From: Cryoendolithus antarcticus
Lineage: Eukaryota; Ascomycota; Dothideomycetes; Cladosporiales; Cladosporiaceae
Direction: 5' to 3'
Length of the DNA: 64,000 nt
Assembly: GCA_002077065.1 (NCBI GenBank)
Contig: NAJO01000036.1
Location: 186,001 to 250,000 of the forward strand
The notes beneath the pieces are model-generated. The model searched no databases and was not told the origin of the DNA. It saw only the letters and a list, made by a program, of their open reading frames with translations. Positions 10,676 to 21,523 of this stretch are shown one piece after another. The translations under genes and the position numbers were made by a program. The stretch's first letter is position 1. Each line of letters begins with the position of its first letter.

Positions 10676-12938
10676 TGGAAAGATCTGAGCGCATTCGGTC
10701 TCCATTGCGCACCTCACCTCGTCAGCAATGATCGAAGCTTGCCTTTTGTGCTCATGATGCTCTGCTCGATCACGAGCTATACCTACCGACGCGATGCAAT
10801 AACGAGAGCAACATGCCTCGCGAAGCATAACGCATAGACCATTGACACTGAGGATTGTTGGCTGACAGTAGGAAGTCTTGTGCCGTCAGTCGCGCGGCCT
10901 GCACACTCAAGCTCACCATCAACAGACTCCCAACGATCTGGAAGCTGCGTCTCGTTAAAGCTGCCCAGAACATACCTTTTCGCTCGCCTTGAGCGGCCTG
11001 CTTTGAATAGGAGACTTGCAGGATGAACGATCGAGTATTATACGCGATGCAGTTACTTCGAGCACCTTTCCTAGGTATACCGTGCGCTGTAGAGAGTACC
11101 CACGATCGATCCGAGCATTTCTGCTCGTGGGCCTTGTCCCAAGTCCTGTGACGCTTGATGGCGGGCTCAGCGGAATGGTGGCTGAATAGAATCGTAACGA
11201 ATGTACTGATGCGGAGCTTGGCCGTGGGGTGAGAGCCTGGCGAAAGGCTATTGCGGCGGCGGACATACGTGAATATCGTGGTTGTTGGGTAAGTAGATAA
11301 TAGATGACGGCTACGTCCGGGGTCTTAGGGTCGCACTCTGGGCTGAGTTCGTTGGAATCCTGTAGTGGCGGTGAAGGTTGTCTTAGCTCGATCAGTCGAA
11401 CGAACGACAACAGCGATGCATCGGTTCTGCTCCGTCCAAGATCAGACTATGTGATGCGGTGGCTGGCATACGACCGGCACGAGAGGTCATCCTCGGAATC
11501 ACAATGCTACCTCCGGCGGCATCGTACTCGGAGACGCGGGCTAGCATCTGCGTCTATTCTCTCACCGGCATTCTGCCTCATCAAACATGAAGGAAATGTC
11601 GTACGCTCTTCTGCTGATGGTGCTTGGCTGCACCAAGCGGTGAAGTCAGACATGTCTCACTACTCTCGGCAACCAACTCTCTGCACACATGGCCAGGTAA
11701 GGTAGACCTTACTTCGTGGCCGAGCGGTTCGGAGGTACGTGGCGCAACGTTGACTGGGCCGAGGCGGCGGGACGTTGAGAATGTCTCGGTGGCATTGCTT
11801 CATTCTGACACGGCGTCGAATGTGCCTTTTAGGTGCGCCGACGTCTGCCGGAGCTGCTTGGGAGCTGCGTGCAGGGGAGGCGGAGTGTGAGTCCGATGCA
11901 TGATGTATCACCGGGGAGAGGAACCGGCGGGGAGAACACTCTGAACGTGTTCGGTGAGAGATGTCATCGACGAAACACCATTGTAAGCGACGTCTGTGGT
12001 GGCGTCTGTCAATTAGATGTTTGGCGTTCTGGGCCATCCGAGCTTGAGCGGATGGGTGCAGGTTTCAAGTGGGGGCGGAGGATTAGATGCAGGGGTGTAT
12101 TGTAGGCGGAAGTGTCGACAACAAGCCGTACCAGCGTCGACGACCATACGTCGCGATAACCTCATCACAAAATAGCAGGGAACCCTATCGCTGTCACTGT
12201 CAGCGCGGACATTAATGACACGATCCTCTGATATCGGCCACGATCATCAGCCTGTCTCACCTCAGTGCCGTTCAGCCACAGCCCTGCATGACAATTCCTA
12301 TTTCCTACCCGGCCGCCGTAAGCCTTATCGCCCTGTCTCATCGGATTCCCTGCAAATTGCATGAGCGAGCACATCCGCATGCCGCGTCTCGCAACAAGCA
12401 TATCCAGAAATGCAGCCAACGAGCGCTCTAATGTAGGTGAACGCGCCATCTTTGCTTTGGCCTACTGCAGCCAACGCGGCAGTCCTGCACTTGTGGCATA
12501 ATTCGTCACCTTCCATACACCTCCCGTATCATCATCGGGACCCATCACACACAACGGTAGCCGCATCTCCGGCTGCCTTAAACACCCCGCTTGGTACTTG
12601 TCTCGATCTCGACCACTCCGCGACGCCCAGCTTATCACTCCCGTGCGGCTGAACGTCCTTCGAAATTCACACACGAAGTTTGCAAGACCCGCGGCCCCAA
12701 GTATCGGTAAGCACTAAGCGCATCGCATCGCATCCGGCGAACGGCGAACGCATCTCATTTCACGCGTGTGTGCAGCTTCCCGTCGACTGGGCTGTCGGGA
12801 TGATGAGATGAGCCCAGGTCTCGCAGATAGCTGCACGTTGACGGATTCGGCTTCGGTACCTGCGTCCTGCAGCTCGACCTTCTGGAGCTGGCGGTAGATA
12901 GGCTGGGCACTTTATTCGGTATCGCGGGATCAAGGGCC
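10676..12938. other. 2.3-kb region without recognisable gene
   Basis: Largest gene-poor stretch in the window. All open frames are below about 150 codons, overlap at random, and show no family motif, signal peptide or splice-linked conservation. It presumably contains the ZPR1 3' end and the TSC1 promoter and leader. A non-coding RNA or an orphan gene cannot be excluded by eye. Confidence 0.5.
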
Positions 12939-15900
12939 ATGGCTGTGAAGTAAGTTGGTTTCTTTGTTCTTGCTACACTTTCGCTTCTTGTTTGAACTTT
13001 GTTCGGGTATGTCGGTGGTGGAATTTGGGAGGTGGATGTGACGATGATTCGGGCTCTTTCGTCTACGGCACTCACTCACAAGGGGGATTATAGGACTATC
13101 AAGGATGTCACCAAGGCGTTGCAGGCACAGTTTTTGGCTGCCAGGACGCCGCTGTCGCTGCCGCCAGATAGTCGACGACTGCTGCAGCACTTCGTTGACG
13201 AACACGATGGGCGTGTTAGTGATGAAGATGCCGCCAAGGCGAATCTGGAGCTGAACAATTTCTGGGAGCGATTTGTGGGCGAGAGTCCGCAGAAGCTGGG
13301 TGCCTTCGTCGGTGTAATTCGCGAGCTACGGACAGCGATCACTGGCGAGTCCGACCTGTGGGAGTGGTGGCAGGCGGTTGTGAAGCCTGTCATCAGCACC
13401 ACAGGCTACAAGCAGGCTGCTCTCGACGACGCGAAGGAGTTCTTGCTGGCGATCCTCATCAACGAAGACGAGGAGCAACCCCCCGGGTCGAAGAGACTGT
13501 CTAAGCGAGTCTGCAAGGAGCTCTCCGATATCTATGTTGCAAAGACTCGTGCAATCGACGACGACGATGGCTTCGTTGCACCAGAGAATGCTCAGGTCGC
13601 AACTCAGGTCGAGGCAATCTTGGTTGCGTTTGGCAAGCGACGACCACTCGAGTTCTTCACGTTGGTGGACGACCTCGTTCAGCCAACTGCTACTCGCCTC
13701 CAAGCATTGACACTGCTGAGCTCATACCTTCGACACCAGGCACCCCACACTTACACAGCCGCGAACACGCCCCTGATCGAAAGTCTCCTCAAGTGCCTGA
13801 TGAGCGACACCTCGACTACTGTACTCACACTTGCTTTGACGACCCTAGTCATGCTACTTCCACACATCCCAAGCACACTTGGTCCGCACCTCCCCCGACT
13901 ATTCCTGGTGTATAGCAGGCTACTGTGCTGGGAGAAGTTCAGCCCACTCAGCTCTGATGCACAACGGAGTCTTGTAACAGATGACCGAGTGTCGGTGGGT
14001 TCAGAACCAGCTCCCGATCATGGCGATGTTGGCATCGATCCGGCATGGGAGAAGATTCGTCCGAACCCCGATGCCGTGGAAGCTGCGACTCCAGAGATCA
14101 TGACATACTTCACCTACCTGTACGGTCTTTACCCTCTCAACTTTATGAGCTACATTCGCAAGCCGCGCAAGTATCTCAAGAATGTCGACTTTCCAGGCGC
14201 GGATGACTTTGATCTCAATCAGACTGTCATACGGAGCAGAAGCGACCAGTTCCGAGAGGTACACCTGCTTCACCCGAACTTCTACAATCTGACGATTGAA
14301 GAGGAGCTTGAGGACCCAAAGTGGGCTAAGATGGAGACAGCCGATGTCGTTGCGGACTGTCATGCACTGTTCGTTAGCCGGCCGACGAATCTTGTCAGTC
14401 CAGGGCCTCCACCAACAGGCAAGCTGCCTGATTTGCCACCTGTACCGACTTTGCCTCCCCTCAATGTCCATCCCAGCCAGACGAACAGTCGACAGATCTC
14501 ACCCGTTGCCAGTCACGCAAGCTTCCGATCCGGCATGAGCTGGAAAGAGTCGCAGGCACTGCAAAACACATCGCACCCCGCAGAAGGTGATAGCCCACTG
14601 CTAGGGCCTTCTGCCAGCGTATCTGATGGCACCTCGATCAGTGATCAACGACGACCGACAAGCAAAGCGAGTGGCCTGAACGAGAAGACTGTGCCGTCTC
14701 TTGACGACTTTCCTCGACCAGGTAATGCAGGCTCGCCCAGGGAACGGTCCTCCACACCGTCCAACAACCTTGCATATCTGCAACGTGAGATCACGATACT
14801 GCGGAATGATCTTAACTTTGAGCGATGGCACAAAGCGCAGTATTCACAGCACATCGGCCAGCTGGCGCGTCAGAATGTCAAGGACGTCACTGCGGAAGCC
14901 GAGACACTGAACCTCATCAACGCTAACCGTGCGCTAAAGCAGCAGCTTGAGCATGTCCGCCAAGCCCGTGAATCAACCATGAAGGATTCTGCGCTGACGC
15001 GCAAGCAATCGAACAATCTCGAGACGCATCTCCAGGAGCGCCATCGTGCCATGAAGAAAGACAAAGAGGCTTGGATGGCCGATACCGCCGAGCTGAGACG
15101 GTTACGAGTAGAGATGAAACAGTGCCGTGACTTACTTGTAGAGTCCGAAGCCAGGGAGCTAAGCAAGTCACATGAGCTTGAGCTCATACAACGAGACGTG
15201 GCAGAGCTCAAGTCCGTGCAACAGCAACTCCGCGAGGCCACTCGCCGGTTGCGAGAGTACGAATACCAAGAATTCGAACACCAGCGTGGCAAACGCGAGA
15301 TTGAGATACTACAAAACGAGAAAGACACTCTAGAGATGCAACTTACCCGCCGCGTAACAGAGTTTGACCGCATGAAGCGCGCCTATACCGATCGCCTAGC
15401 CGAGCTCGACGCACGCGCAGACCAAGCTGAGCCCAGCCAACGAGCAAACCTCCGTGGCTCGCCAGACACTCAGTACCTGATGCAGCAAGCCATCACTGAC
15501 TCGCAAGCGAAGCTTGCCCAGCTCAAGAAAGCGCACTCTCGGTTGTTAGAGAAGCACACCGACCTCGAACTCGAGTACCAGTCCGTGCGCTCCCAACTCG
15601 ACGCTCTGAAAGGCAACGGCAAAGCTCGCACCTTCCTCCGCGACAGCGACTCTCCAGCGAATCCTTACGACTACGCTTTCACTTCTCACGATGGCCGTCC
15701 AAGCTCCGGCTCCATGAGCGGATCCGGCGGTCTCCCAGCCGTGGACAGTGCCTACGACAATTACAGCGAGTACCAAGGCCATCAGTCAACTTCTGACCCG
15801 ACGTCGAAGCGCTACCAAGCGCCTTTCCGAGCTGGCGTGATCCCTTCACCCTCTGAAGCTACGCTTAGCAGCGCCGCGGGACTGACCTGGCGGCCTGTGG

Positions 15901-16252
15901 TCAGCAGAGCCGAGAACATGCCTAGTAGGGCCAGCTCCAACAGGCCACCGGTGACGTTCAATCAGACTGCGCCATTGAGCGATGTAGATGAGAAGGGCAA
16001 GCCGAGTGCGTTTAGTGATGGGAGTAGTACTATGAGTGGAGACAAGAAAGGGAAGATCACGCCGAGTAGTGAGGTCAGGGTTTATGGACGAGGTGAGTGG
16101 TACGATGTCTGTGTGGTGAGAGAGCCAATACTGATTTGTGTGGTGTAGGTGGTGCGCAGAACATCAAGCTCAAGCCAAAGGAGAAAAAGGAAGATAAGCC
16201 AGAGGAGAAGAAGGGCAAGGGTGGGTTCAGAGGACTGAGGGGGATTATGTGA
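12939..16252 (+). CDS. TSC1: Tsc1/hamartin homologue
   Basis: Hamartin scaffolds the Tsc1-Tsc2 complex, whose GAP activity turns off Rheb upstream of TORC1. Preferred exons are 12939-12949 (only 11 coding nt), 13094-16092 and 16149-16252, giving 1037 aa. With the tiny first exon the protein begins MAVKTIKDVTKALQ, which fits the conserved family start. The alternative is ATG 13044, with an extra 17 residues in place of four. The N-terminal half is the helical hamartin domain (HEAT-like, about 1-460), with the hallmark YLYGLYPLNFMSYIRKPRKY near residue 375. A long coiled coil covers about 590-880. The Ser/Pro-rich tail ends in a Lys/Glu-rich segment encoded by the last exon. Human hamartin is 1164 aa and S. 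pombe Tsc1 899. The family call is firm; the first exon is inferred. Confidence 0.87.
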
Positions 16253-16442
16253 AAATTTGAGATACCCATTTCCTTGGAGCAGCGTTGTTCGTTAGCAGCT
16301 GATGGTTGGGCTCGGGACTCATCACTCGAATCTTGTCAGTAGCTCACTGCCGTCGACCACTCAATAGCCACATCGTCAAAGTCATAACATCGTCGTTGGC
16401 CGCGTGTCGCTGTCGCTACCCGCTCACATCCTCACCATACTT

Positions 16443-19400
16443 TCAGATCGCACAGTCCGCTTGCACCACACTCGCCTTTTCCTCACCCTCCTCCAACACA
16501 CAATTACACCCGAACCTCTGCCGAAACTCCATAGGCGTCAACCCTTGCAACATATCGAAAGCCGCCTTCGCCGCCCTGATCTGACCATACCTCGAGCTCG
16601 TACTCCTATCCCACGTCACGATCTCGAGATGAATCATGACCGCATGCATGACATCCTTGCTCTCAGAATTGTTCGTAGCAGGCACCTCCTTCTTGAACAT
16701 GCGATACTCCAAGCACCCGAACGACTGCTGGAGCACGTTATGGAGGTGCGTGCAAGGGTGATTGTTGGCGTAGGTGTCGTACAGAGACATGTCATCGAAC
16801 CATGGTTGAATGTGCATGTTGAAGAAGTTCTCGACGGTGGAATAGTCGAAGTCGGAGTCGATGAACATGGCGCCGACGTATGCTTCTACGATGTCGCCGA
16901 GACATTTAGGGGGGTCGGAAACGGCGATCCAGTAGTCTTTTGCTCGGTTGCTAGTGCTCTTGGCTTCGAGTAGCTCGGTGGCGTAGTCTTGGATCTGGTG
17001 CTGGATCTGATCGTGATGGTGGCGCAGGTGCTTGTAGAAGCCCGTCTCAACAGCGATCATACCAAGAGCCTTGTTGCCGATCATGGCCATTTTGTGCTCC
17101 GTGAGCCACTGTGGGTCTTTGTCTGGGAACTTGTAGAAAATATGCGTGATGCTTGCCTGGTCCAGAAGAGCATCACCCAGGAACTCGAGGCGCTGGTAGT
17201 TGGGGAGCTTCTCGAACATATAAGGCTGCGAGGGGTGCAGGAAGGCCGAGCGGAGAAGACGAGGGTGCTTGAAGTGGTATGGATGCTCGAGCTCGATCTT
17301 CATGGCCATGTCAAGCTGGGAAGCTGTCGCCTCGCCAACTTGGTATGCTGGGATCGCGTACGCGGCTTTGTAGTCGGACCACTGCAGCATCTTATGATCG
17401 TCGTTCTTGACCAGCTTTGTGACTGCGCGAATCGCGTTCTCCCACTGATCAGGATGCCACTCGCCTGGCTTATTGTGGGTCATGAACGCTGCACCAATCA
17501 GTGCCTCACACACGTCAGCGATGGTCTTCTCACCGAGATTGTGCTTGCTGCTGTTGTGAACCTCAGCCTCGATCTCCTCGGTCTGCTTCGCACCTTTGCC
17601 TTCCAGCAACTTCATGCACTCTGGGTACCACATGCGGCGCGAAAAGGATTGACTGCGGATGTACTCGTATAGCTTGAGCTCTCTTGCGACGGTCAACAAG
17701 TTCTTGTTGCACAGCATCAACATGCGCCTGACGTGAAACTCGAACTCGTTGTCGTGCGGGTTTTGGATGAAAGTCGAGATCGTCGTTGCAGTCTTCAGAA
17801 AGCAGTCGCCCATGAACTCAAGACGCTCGTAATTCCTCCCCATGCCATACTGAAAGTTGACGCGCTCCATAGAGTCGTGCTCGCCTCTGTTGTCGGAGTC
17901 CTTCGTAATAGCAGCGAGTGCAGTCTCGGGCTCGCAGTCGATGCCAATTAGCTCGGCAGCATCCACGGCAATCATGACAGACTCTAGCTTCCAGATGATA
18001 GCTGGCCAGGTCAAGCATGTCACTGCAATCCGTGGTGGTAATACCGAGATGATCAGTGGTTGTGGGCAGACCCAAGCTCTCGAAGGTGTCTTCATTTCTT
18101 TCTCGGTAGGCGCAGCAAGCATGTTGCGACGCAAGAGCACTGTCTCAGCCTCGACTACGGGCTGCTTGACGTCCCAGAGATGTTGATTGCGCTCACGGCT
18201 TTTGACAAACATGCTGTTGCTGTACTCTAGGATATTCTGCTGCATATGTTTCCACACCTTGCTCGTGCCCTTCGGCTTCGGACTACCGGCAGGCACTGGG
18301 TCCAAGGCTTTCCGGGTCTCGTCAACGCCTTTGACAAAGAACTTGCGGCCGCCGTCCCATTTGTCGACGAAAAACCGGTCAGTCAAGAAGTCGTCTGGCA
18401 TGTCTCTCGTCCAGCCATATTCTTCTCTCGCGAACACTTCGTCTAGGAGTCTCCAGTCAAGAGCTGTTCTCGCTGAGTGCGAACTACCAGAGGCGGCTGG
18501 AGCAAGCCAGTACGACAGCTGCTTAGCATCGTTCTCATACTTTTTGCTGAAGCAGTCAGAGAAGACCCGCAAGGTGAAGGCCGTCAGCTTTTGAAGATCA
18601 CCATCATCCAGCTTCAGTGCGCTCATGCATATCCGAGGCGCAACGCTGACTTCCGTGCCGTCGTTGAGATACAGCGCGAAGCTCGGCATGACGGGTACCG
18701 GTTTGCGCGTGAGCATCACCAATGGCTGATGGGGCCGTCCTAGGCCATCGGGATACTCGATGACCATCATGAACAACTCAGTTGGCAAGCTACCGCGACT
18801 CTGTTGCCAGACATCGGGCTTGGTCCTCATGTCGTACCGCAGCGTCTTCTTCATGTTGACTGCCAGCAGCGCGTTGCGCATGGCGGGCAGCTTCTTAACG
18901 TACGTCGGCATGAGATACTCGTCCAAGTACCTCTTCTCGCGTAGCGTCTTGCATGCTTCGAACGCAGCCGAGCGCTTTGCCAGGGTCTTTTTCGTATGCT
19001 CCCTGCCAACAGCCGATCTGATGGGCGCTTGGTCGGGCAGTAGGACTTCGGCGACAAACTTCGACCCAACGCTCGTCACAGCGAACGTCGGATGCTGGGG
19101 CTCCTCGGAGTCTGTGGGCATGCACGAGACGAAATTGGCGAGGTAGACCAATGCATTGCCGTATGTCAGCTTAGCGCCAGTTGTCTTCTCTGTCCAGGAC
19201 TGCATCATCTCTTCCTTCGCGAGCAGTGCTTGCTTCAAGTCCTCGTTGCCGACGAGCTGGCGGTCCTCGGGCAATGTCTCGCAGAAATTCCGCATAGCCA
19301 ACTCCTGTTGCCGCACGCCTTGACACAAACTTGTGTGGATCGAATTGCCGACCTCGAGCATGTGGATGAACTTCGAGGGATTCTTGCGCGCGCGACCTCG

Positions 19401-21053
19401 AGACTGGATGTACTGGACCATTGTGTTGTAGAGGTCGAATCGAACCACAAGATTGCAGTCTGGCACATCGAGACCCTCTTCAGCGACAGATGTTACAAAA
19501 AGGCAATTCAGCTTCCCGGTGCGGAAGTCATTTAGTGTGACTACCTGCCTTCGGAAGCTGAAAGTCTCATCGTCCAGCGTGGAACCCCCTTCGCCTGTGA
19601 GAAAGCCACATCGCAGATGCGGCATGCCGAGCTTCTTGAATAGCATGTTCAACAAACGCGCAGTATATCGAGTATTGACAAAGATGAGGCTTTTGCTCTC
19701 AGTTTGTCGCTCATATACTTGAGCGAGATGACTGCGCAACGCCTGTACCTTGCTGCTTAGGTGCGTGTCCTTCACGACGTCGAGCTGCATATGCTCGGCA
19801 CGTCCAATCACGTACTTGGATGCAGCTTGGATGTCTGCAACGGCCGCATCAAGTGCCTCAACGGGCGCATTGACAGCGCGAGCATTGTGGACCTGCTCGG
19901 TCTCACGCTTATACCTGTCGACTCTCTTTTCCGTGAACGCTCGCAGAAGGAATTGATCGGCACACCAATCACCAAGTTCACTGGCTACCAACTGTGCAAT
20001 GCTGTAGACTTTTGCCAGTACGGAGATGTGACCGAATCTGTTGCGGACATTACCCACAAAGTCGGTCTCGAATGGAGGGCGGAGTGGAGCATAACGCAGA
20101 ATCTTCTCGTCCTGGCGCATCCGATGTTCGCTCCTCCGTGCCTTAGCCGAGGTGAGGATGCGACTGTGCAGCAGAGTCTCTAGCTCTTGTGCCGCCTGTA
20201 CGACATCACCCTTGGAGTCGATTGGGCTCGCCGTCATGCCGAAAATCCGCGGCCTGGTGGCAGTGTCGCTATCAGGCACGTAATAATCCTTGATGATCTT
20301 GGCGTATGCATGGCTCTTCTTCGTGTGATGAGCCTCATCGAAGATTAGTAGGTTGATCTGTTGCAATTTTATATAGCTGTGCGAGAGACACTGCAGCAGT
20401 ATATCCGCGGTACAGACAATGACCGTGTTCTCGGATAGGTGCCTGTCCCAGACCTCCTTGGACCACGTGTCCACGTTCATAGACCCACAGAAGCGTGCGA
20501 CCTTGTGATCAAGATTCTTCTCGAGGACAGCATGTTGCTGGAAGACCAAAGTGACCGAAGCCACCAGGAAGAACGCGGTCTTGGGTGGATCACCCTTCGC
20601 ACGTGATGCAAGCTCGTTGTCCAGGACCCACTGCAGTAGCAGCACAGCGATGAGAGTCTTGCCGGATCCAGTGTCAAGTACGGCAATTGTGTTTTGCTCC
20701 TTTGCACGCTCGAAAAGCTCCTCCTGATAGTCACGCTTGGTGCTGATAATATTCGCGCTTTGCTGCTTGGCAAACAGAGCCTTCATGTCGAGGCGGTCGT
20801 CGTCGACGTCGATTCCACTCTTGTCAGCATCATCGTCGTTCGCCCTTTTCCGTTTTGATGCCATCGCTCCTCGTGCAGCATCTGACTGAAGCCATGCCTC
20901 GAAGATGTCCTTCTGTACTTTTCGCTTCTGGGCTTGAGTGGATGGCGGTCCAGGTGGCAGAGGAAGCTCCTCGTCATCCTCCAGCTCCAGGTTGTTCACA
21001 CCAGAAAGGATGCCATCGTCCTCCGCAAGTGGCAGCAGCTCCTCTTTCGTCAT
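16443..21053 (-). CDS. DCL1: Dicer-like protein 1 (RNase III/helicase)
   Basis: Cuts double-stranded RNA into small RNAs for RNA silencing; in Neurospora Dcl-1 acts in meiotic silencing and redundantly in quelling. A single exon of 1536 aa, typical for fungal Dcl1. In order: an acidic N-terminal tail with KRKR; an SF2 helicase (LDTGSGKT near 128, DEAHHTKKSHAYAK near 241, a second RecA lobe with SRGRARK near 560); the Dicer dimerisation domain (about 620-720); a PAZ-like region that is poorly conserved; RNase IIIa (YERLEFMGDCFLK near 1080); and RNase IIIb (YQRLEFLGDALLD near 1285). Both RNase III motifs keep their acidic residues. The C terminus has Cys near 1446, His near 1470 and a CNC pair near 1516, matching the CHCC zinc arrangement of S. 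pombe Dcr1. Helicase spelling and the C terminus favour Dcl1 over Dcl2. Confidence 0.94.
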   Translation of the reverse strand: MTKEELLPLAEDDGILSGVNNLELEDDEELPLPPGPPSTQAQKRKVQKDIFEAWLQSDAARGAMASKRKRANDDDADKSGIDVDDDRLDMKALFAKQQSANIISTKRDYQEELFERAKEQNTIAVLDTGSGKTLIAVLLLQWVLDNELASRAKGDPPKTAFFLVASVTLVFQQHAVLEKNLDHKVARFCGSMNVDTWSKEVWDRHLSENTVIVCTADILLQCLSHSYIKLQQINLLIFDEAHHTKKSHAYAKIIKDYYVPDSDTATRPRIFGMTASPIDSKGDVVQAAQELETLLHSRILTSAKARRSEHRMRQDEKILRYAPLRPPFETDFVGNVRNRFGHISVLAKVYSIAQLVASELGDWCADQFLLRAFTEKRVDRYKRETEQVHNARAVNAPVEALDAAVADIQAASKYVIGRAEHMQLDVVKDTHLSSKVQALRSHLAQVYERQTESKSLIFVNTRYTARLLNMLFKKLGMPHLRCGFLTGEGGSTLDDETFSFRRQVVTLNDFRTGKLNCLFVTSVAEEGLDVPDCNLVVRFDLYNTMVQYIQSRGRARKNPSKFIHMLEVGNSIHTSLCQGVRQQELAMRNFCETLPEDRQLVGNEDLKQALLAKEEMMQSWTEKTTGAKLTYGNALVYLANFVSCMPTDSEEPQHPTFAVTSVGSKFVAEVLLPDQAPIRSAVGREHTKKTLAKRSAAFEACKTLREKRYLDEYLMPTYVKKLPAMRNALLAVNMKKTLRYDMRTKPDVWQQSRGSLPTELFMMVIEYPDGLGRPHQPLVMLTRKPVPVMPSFALYLNDGTEVSVAPRICMSALKLDDGDLQKLTAFTLRVFSDCFSKKYENDAKQLSYWLAPAASGSSHSARTALDWRLLDEVFAREEYGWTRDMPDDFLTDRFFVDKWDGGRKFFVKGVDETRKALDPVPAGSPKPKGTSKVWKHMQQNILEYSNSMFVKSRERNQHLWDVKQPVVEAETVLLRRNMLAAPTEKEMKTPSRAWVCPQPLIISVLPPRIAVTCLTWPAIIWKLESVMIAVDAAELIGIDCEPETALAAITKDSDNRGEHDSMERVNFQYGMGRNYERLEFMGDCFLKTATTISTFIQNPHDNEFEFHVRRMLMLCNKNLLTVARELKLYEYIRSQSFSRRMWYPECMKLLEGKGAKQTEEIEAEVHNSSKHNLGEKTIADVCEALIGAAFMTHNKPGEWHPDQWENAIRAVTKLVKNDDHKMLQWSDYKAAYAIPAYQVGEATASQLDMAMKIELEHPYHFKHPRLLRSAFLHPSQPYMFEKLPNYQRLEFLGDALLDQASITHIFYKFPDKDPQWLTEHKMAMIGNKALGMIAVETGFYKHLRHHHDQIQHQIQDYATELLEAKSTSNRAKDYWIAVSDPPKCLGDIVEAYVGAMFIDSDFDYSTVENFFNMHIQPWFDDMSLYDTYANNHPCTHLHNVLQQSFGCLEYRMFKKEVPATNNSESKDVMHAVMIHLEIVTWDRSTSSRYGQIRAAKAAFDMLQGLTPMEFRQRFGCNCVLEEGEEKASVVQADCAI

Positions 21054-21523
21054 CTTGAGGGTCTACGGCAACGCTCGGGTATCAGTGTTGCCTGAAAGAT
21101 CCCTGGGCGGCCTCGCCTGGCAGAGTACTGAAAGAAGTTGAGTGACAAGACTAATGCAGATCCCCAAGAGTACGAGAATGTCTCATAGTGTTTGTGGTTG
21201 TGGCAAACATTGCTGAGGACGCGTCGCGCGAGGACATTTGCAAATGGCGTGTGCCACACAAGTCAACAGAGAGGTGATGAAAGAGAGTGTTCGCGTCGTG
21301 TGACCGATGAAGGGAATGATACTTATTAGGCATTCACGTGGGCGTCACATGCATTGAGAGGCCGTAACTTCCAGTCTCGTAACGAGATGCAAAGGAAGGA
21401 GCGACTGGAGTCGCGCTTTCTGGCTGGGAAGCTCATGACTAAGCAGCCACTTTCACATATATAAGGTGCCATCCTACACAGAAGAGATATATCGCTGTAT
21501 ATCCCATCGCCTGAATCAGAAAC
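21054..21523. promoter_or_regulatory. divergent DCL1/TAP42 promoter with TATA box
   Basis: 470 bp between two divergent start codons. A canonical TATATAAG lies at 21458-21465 on the plus strand, 59 bp before the TAP42 ATG, a good position for a core promoter of that gene. Confidence 0.55.

Noticed and set aside
11700..11770. tRNA-like A-box (GTGGCCGAGCGGTT) resembling a type II tRNA
   Set aside because: No matching B-box (GGTTCRANTCC) follows at a workable distance and no acceptor stem can be paired.
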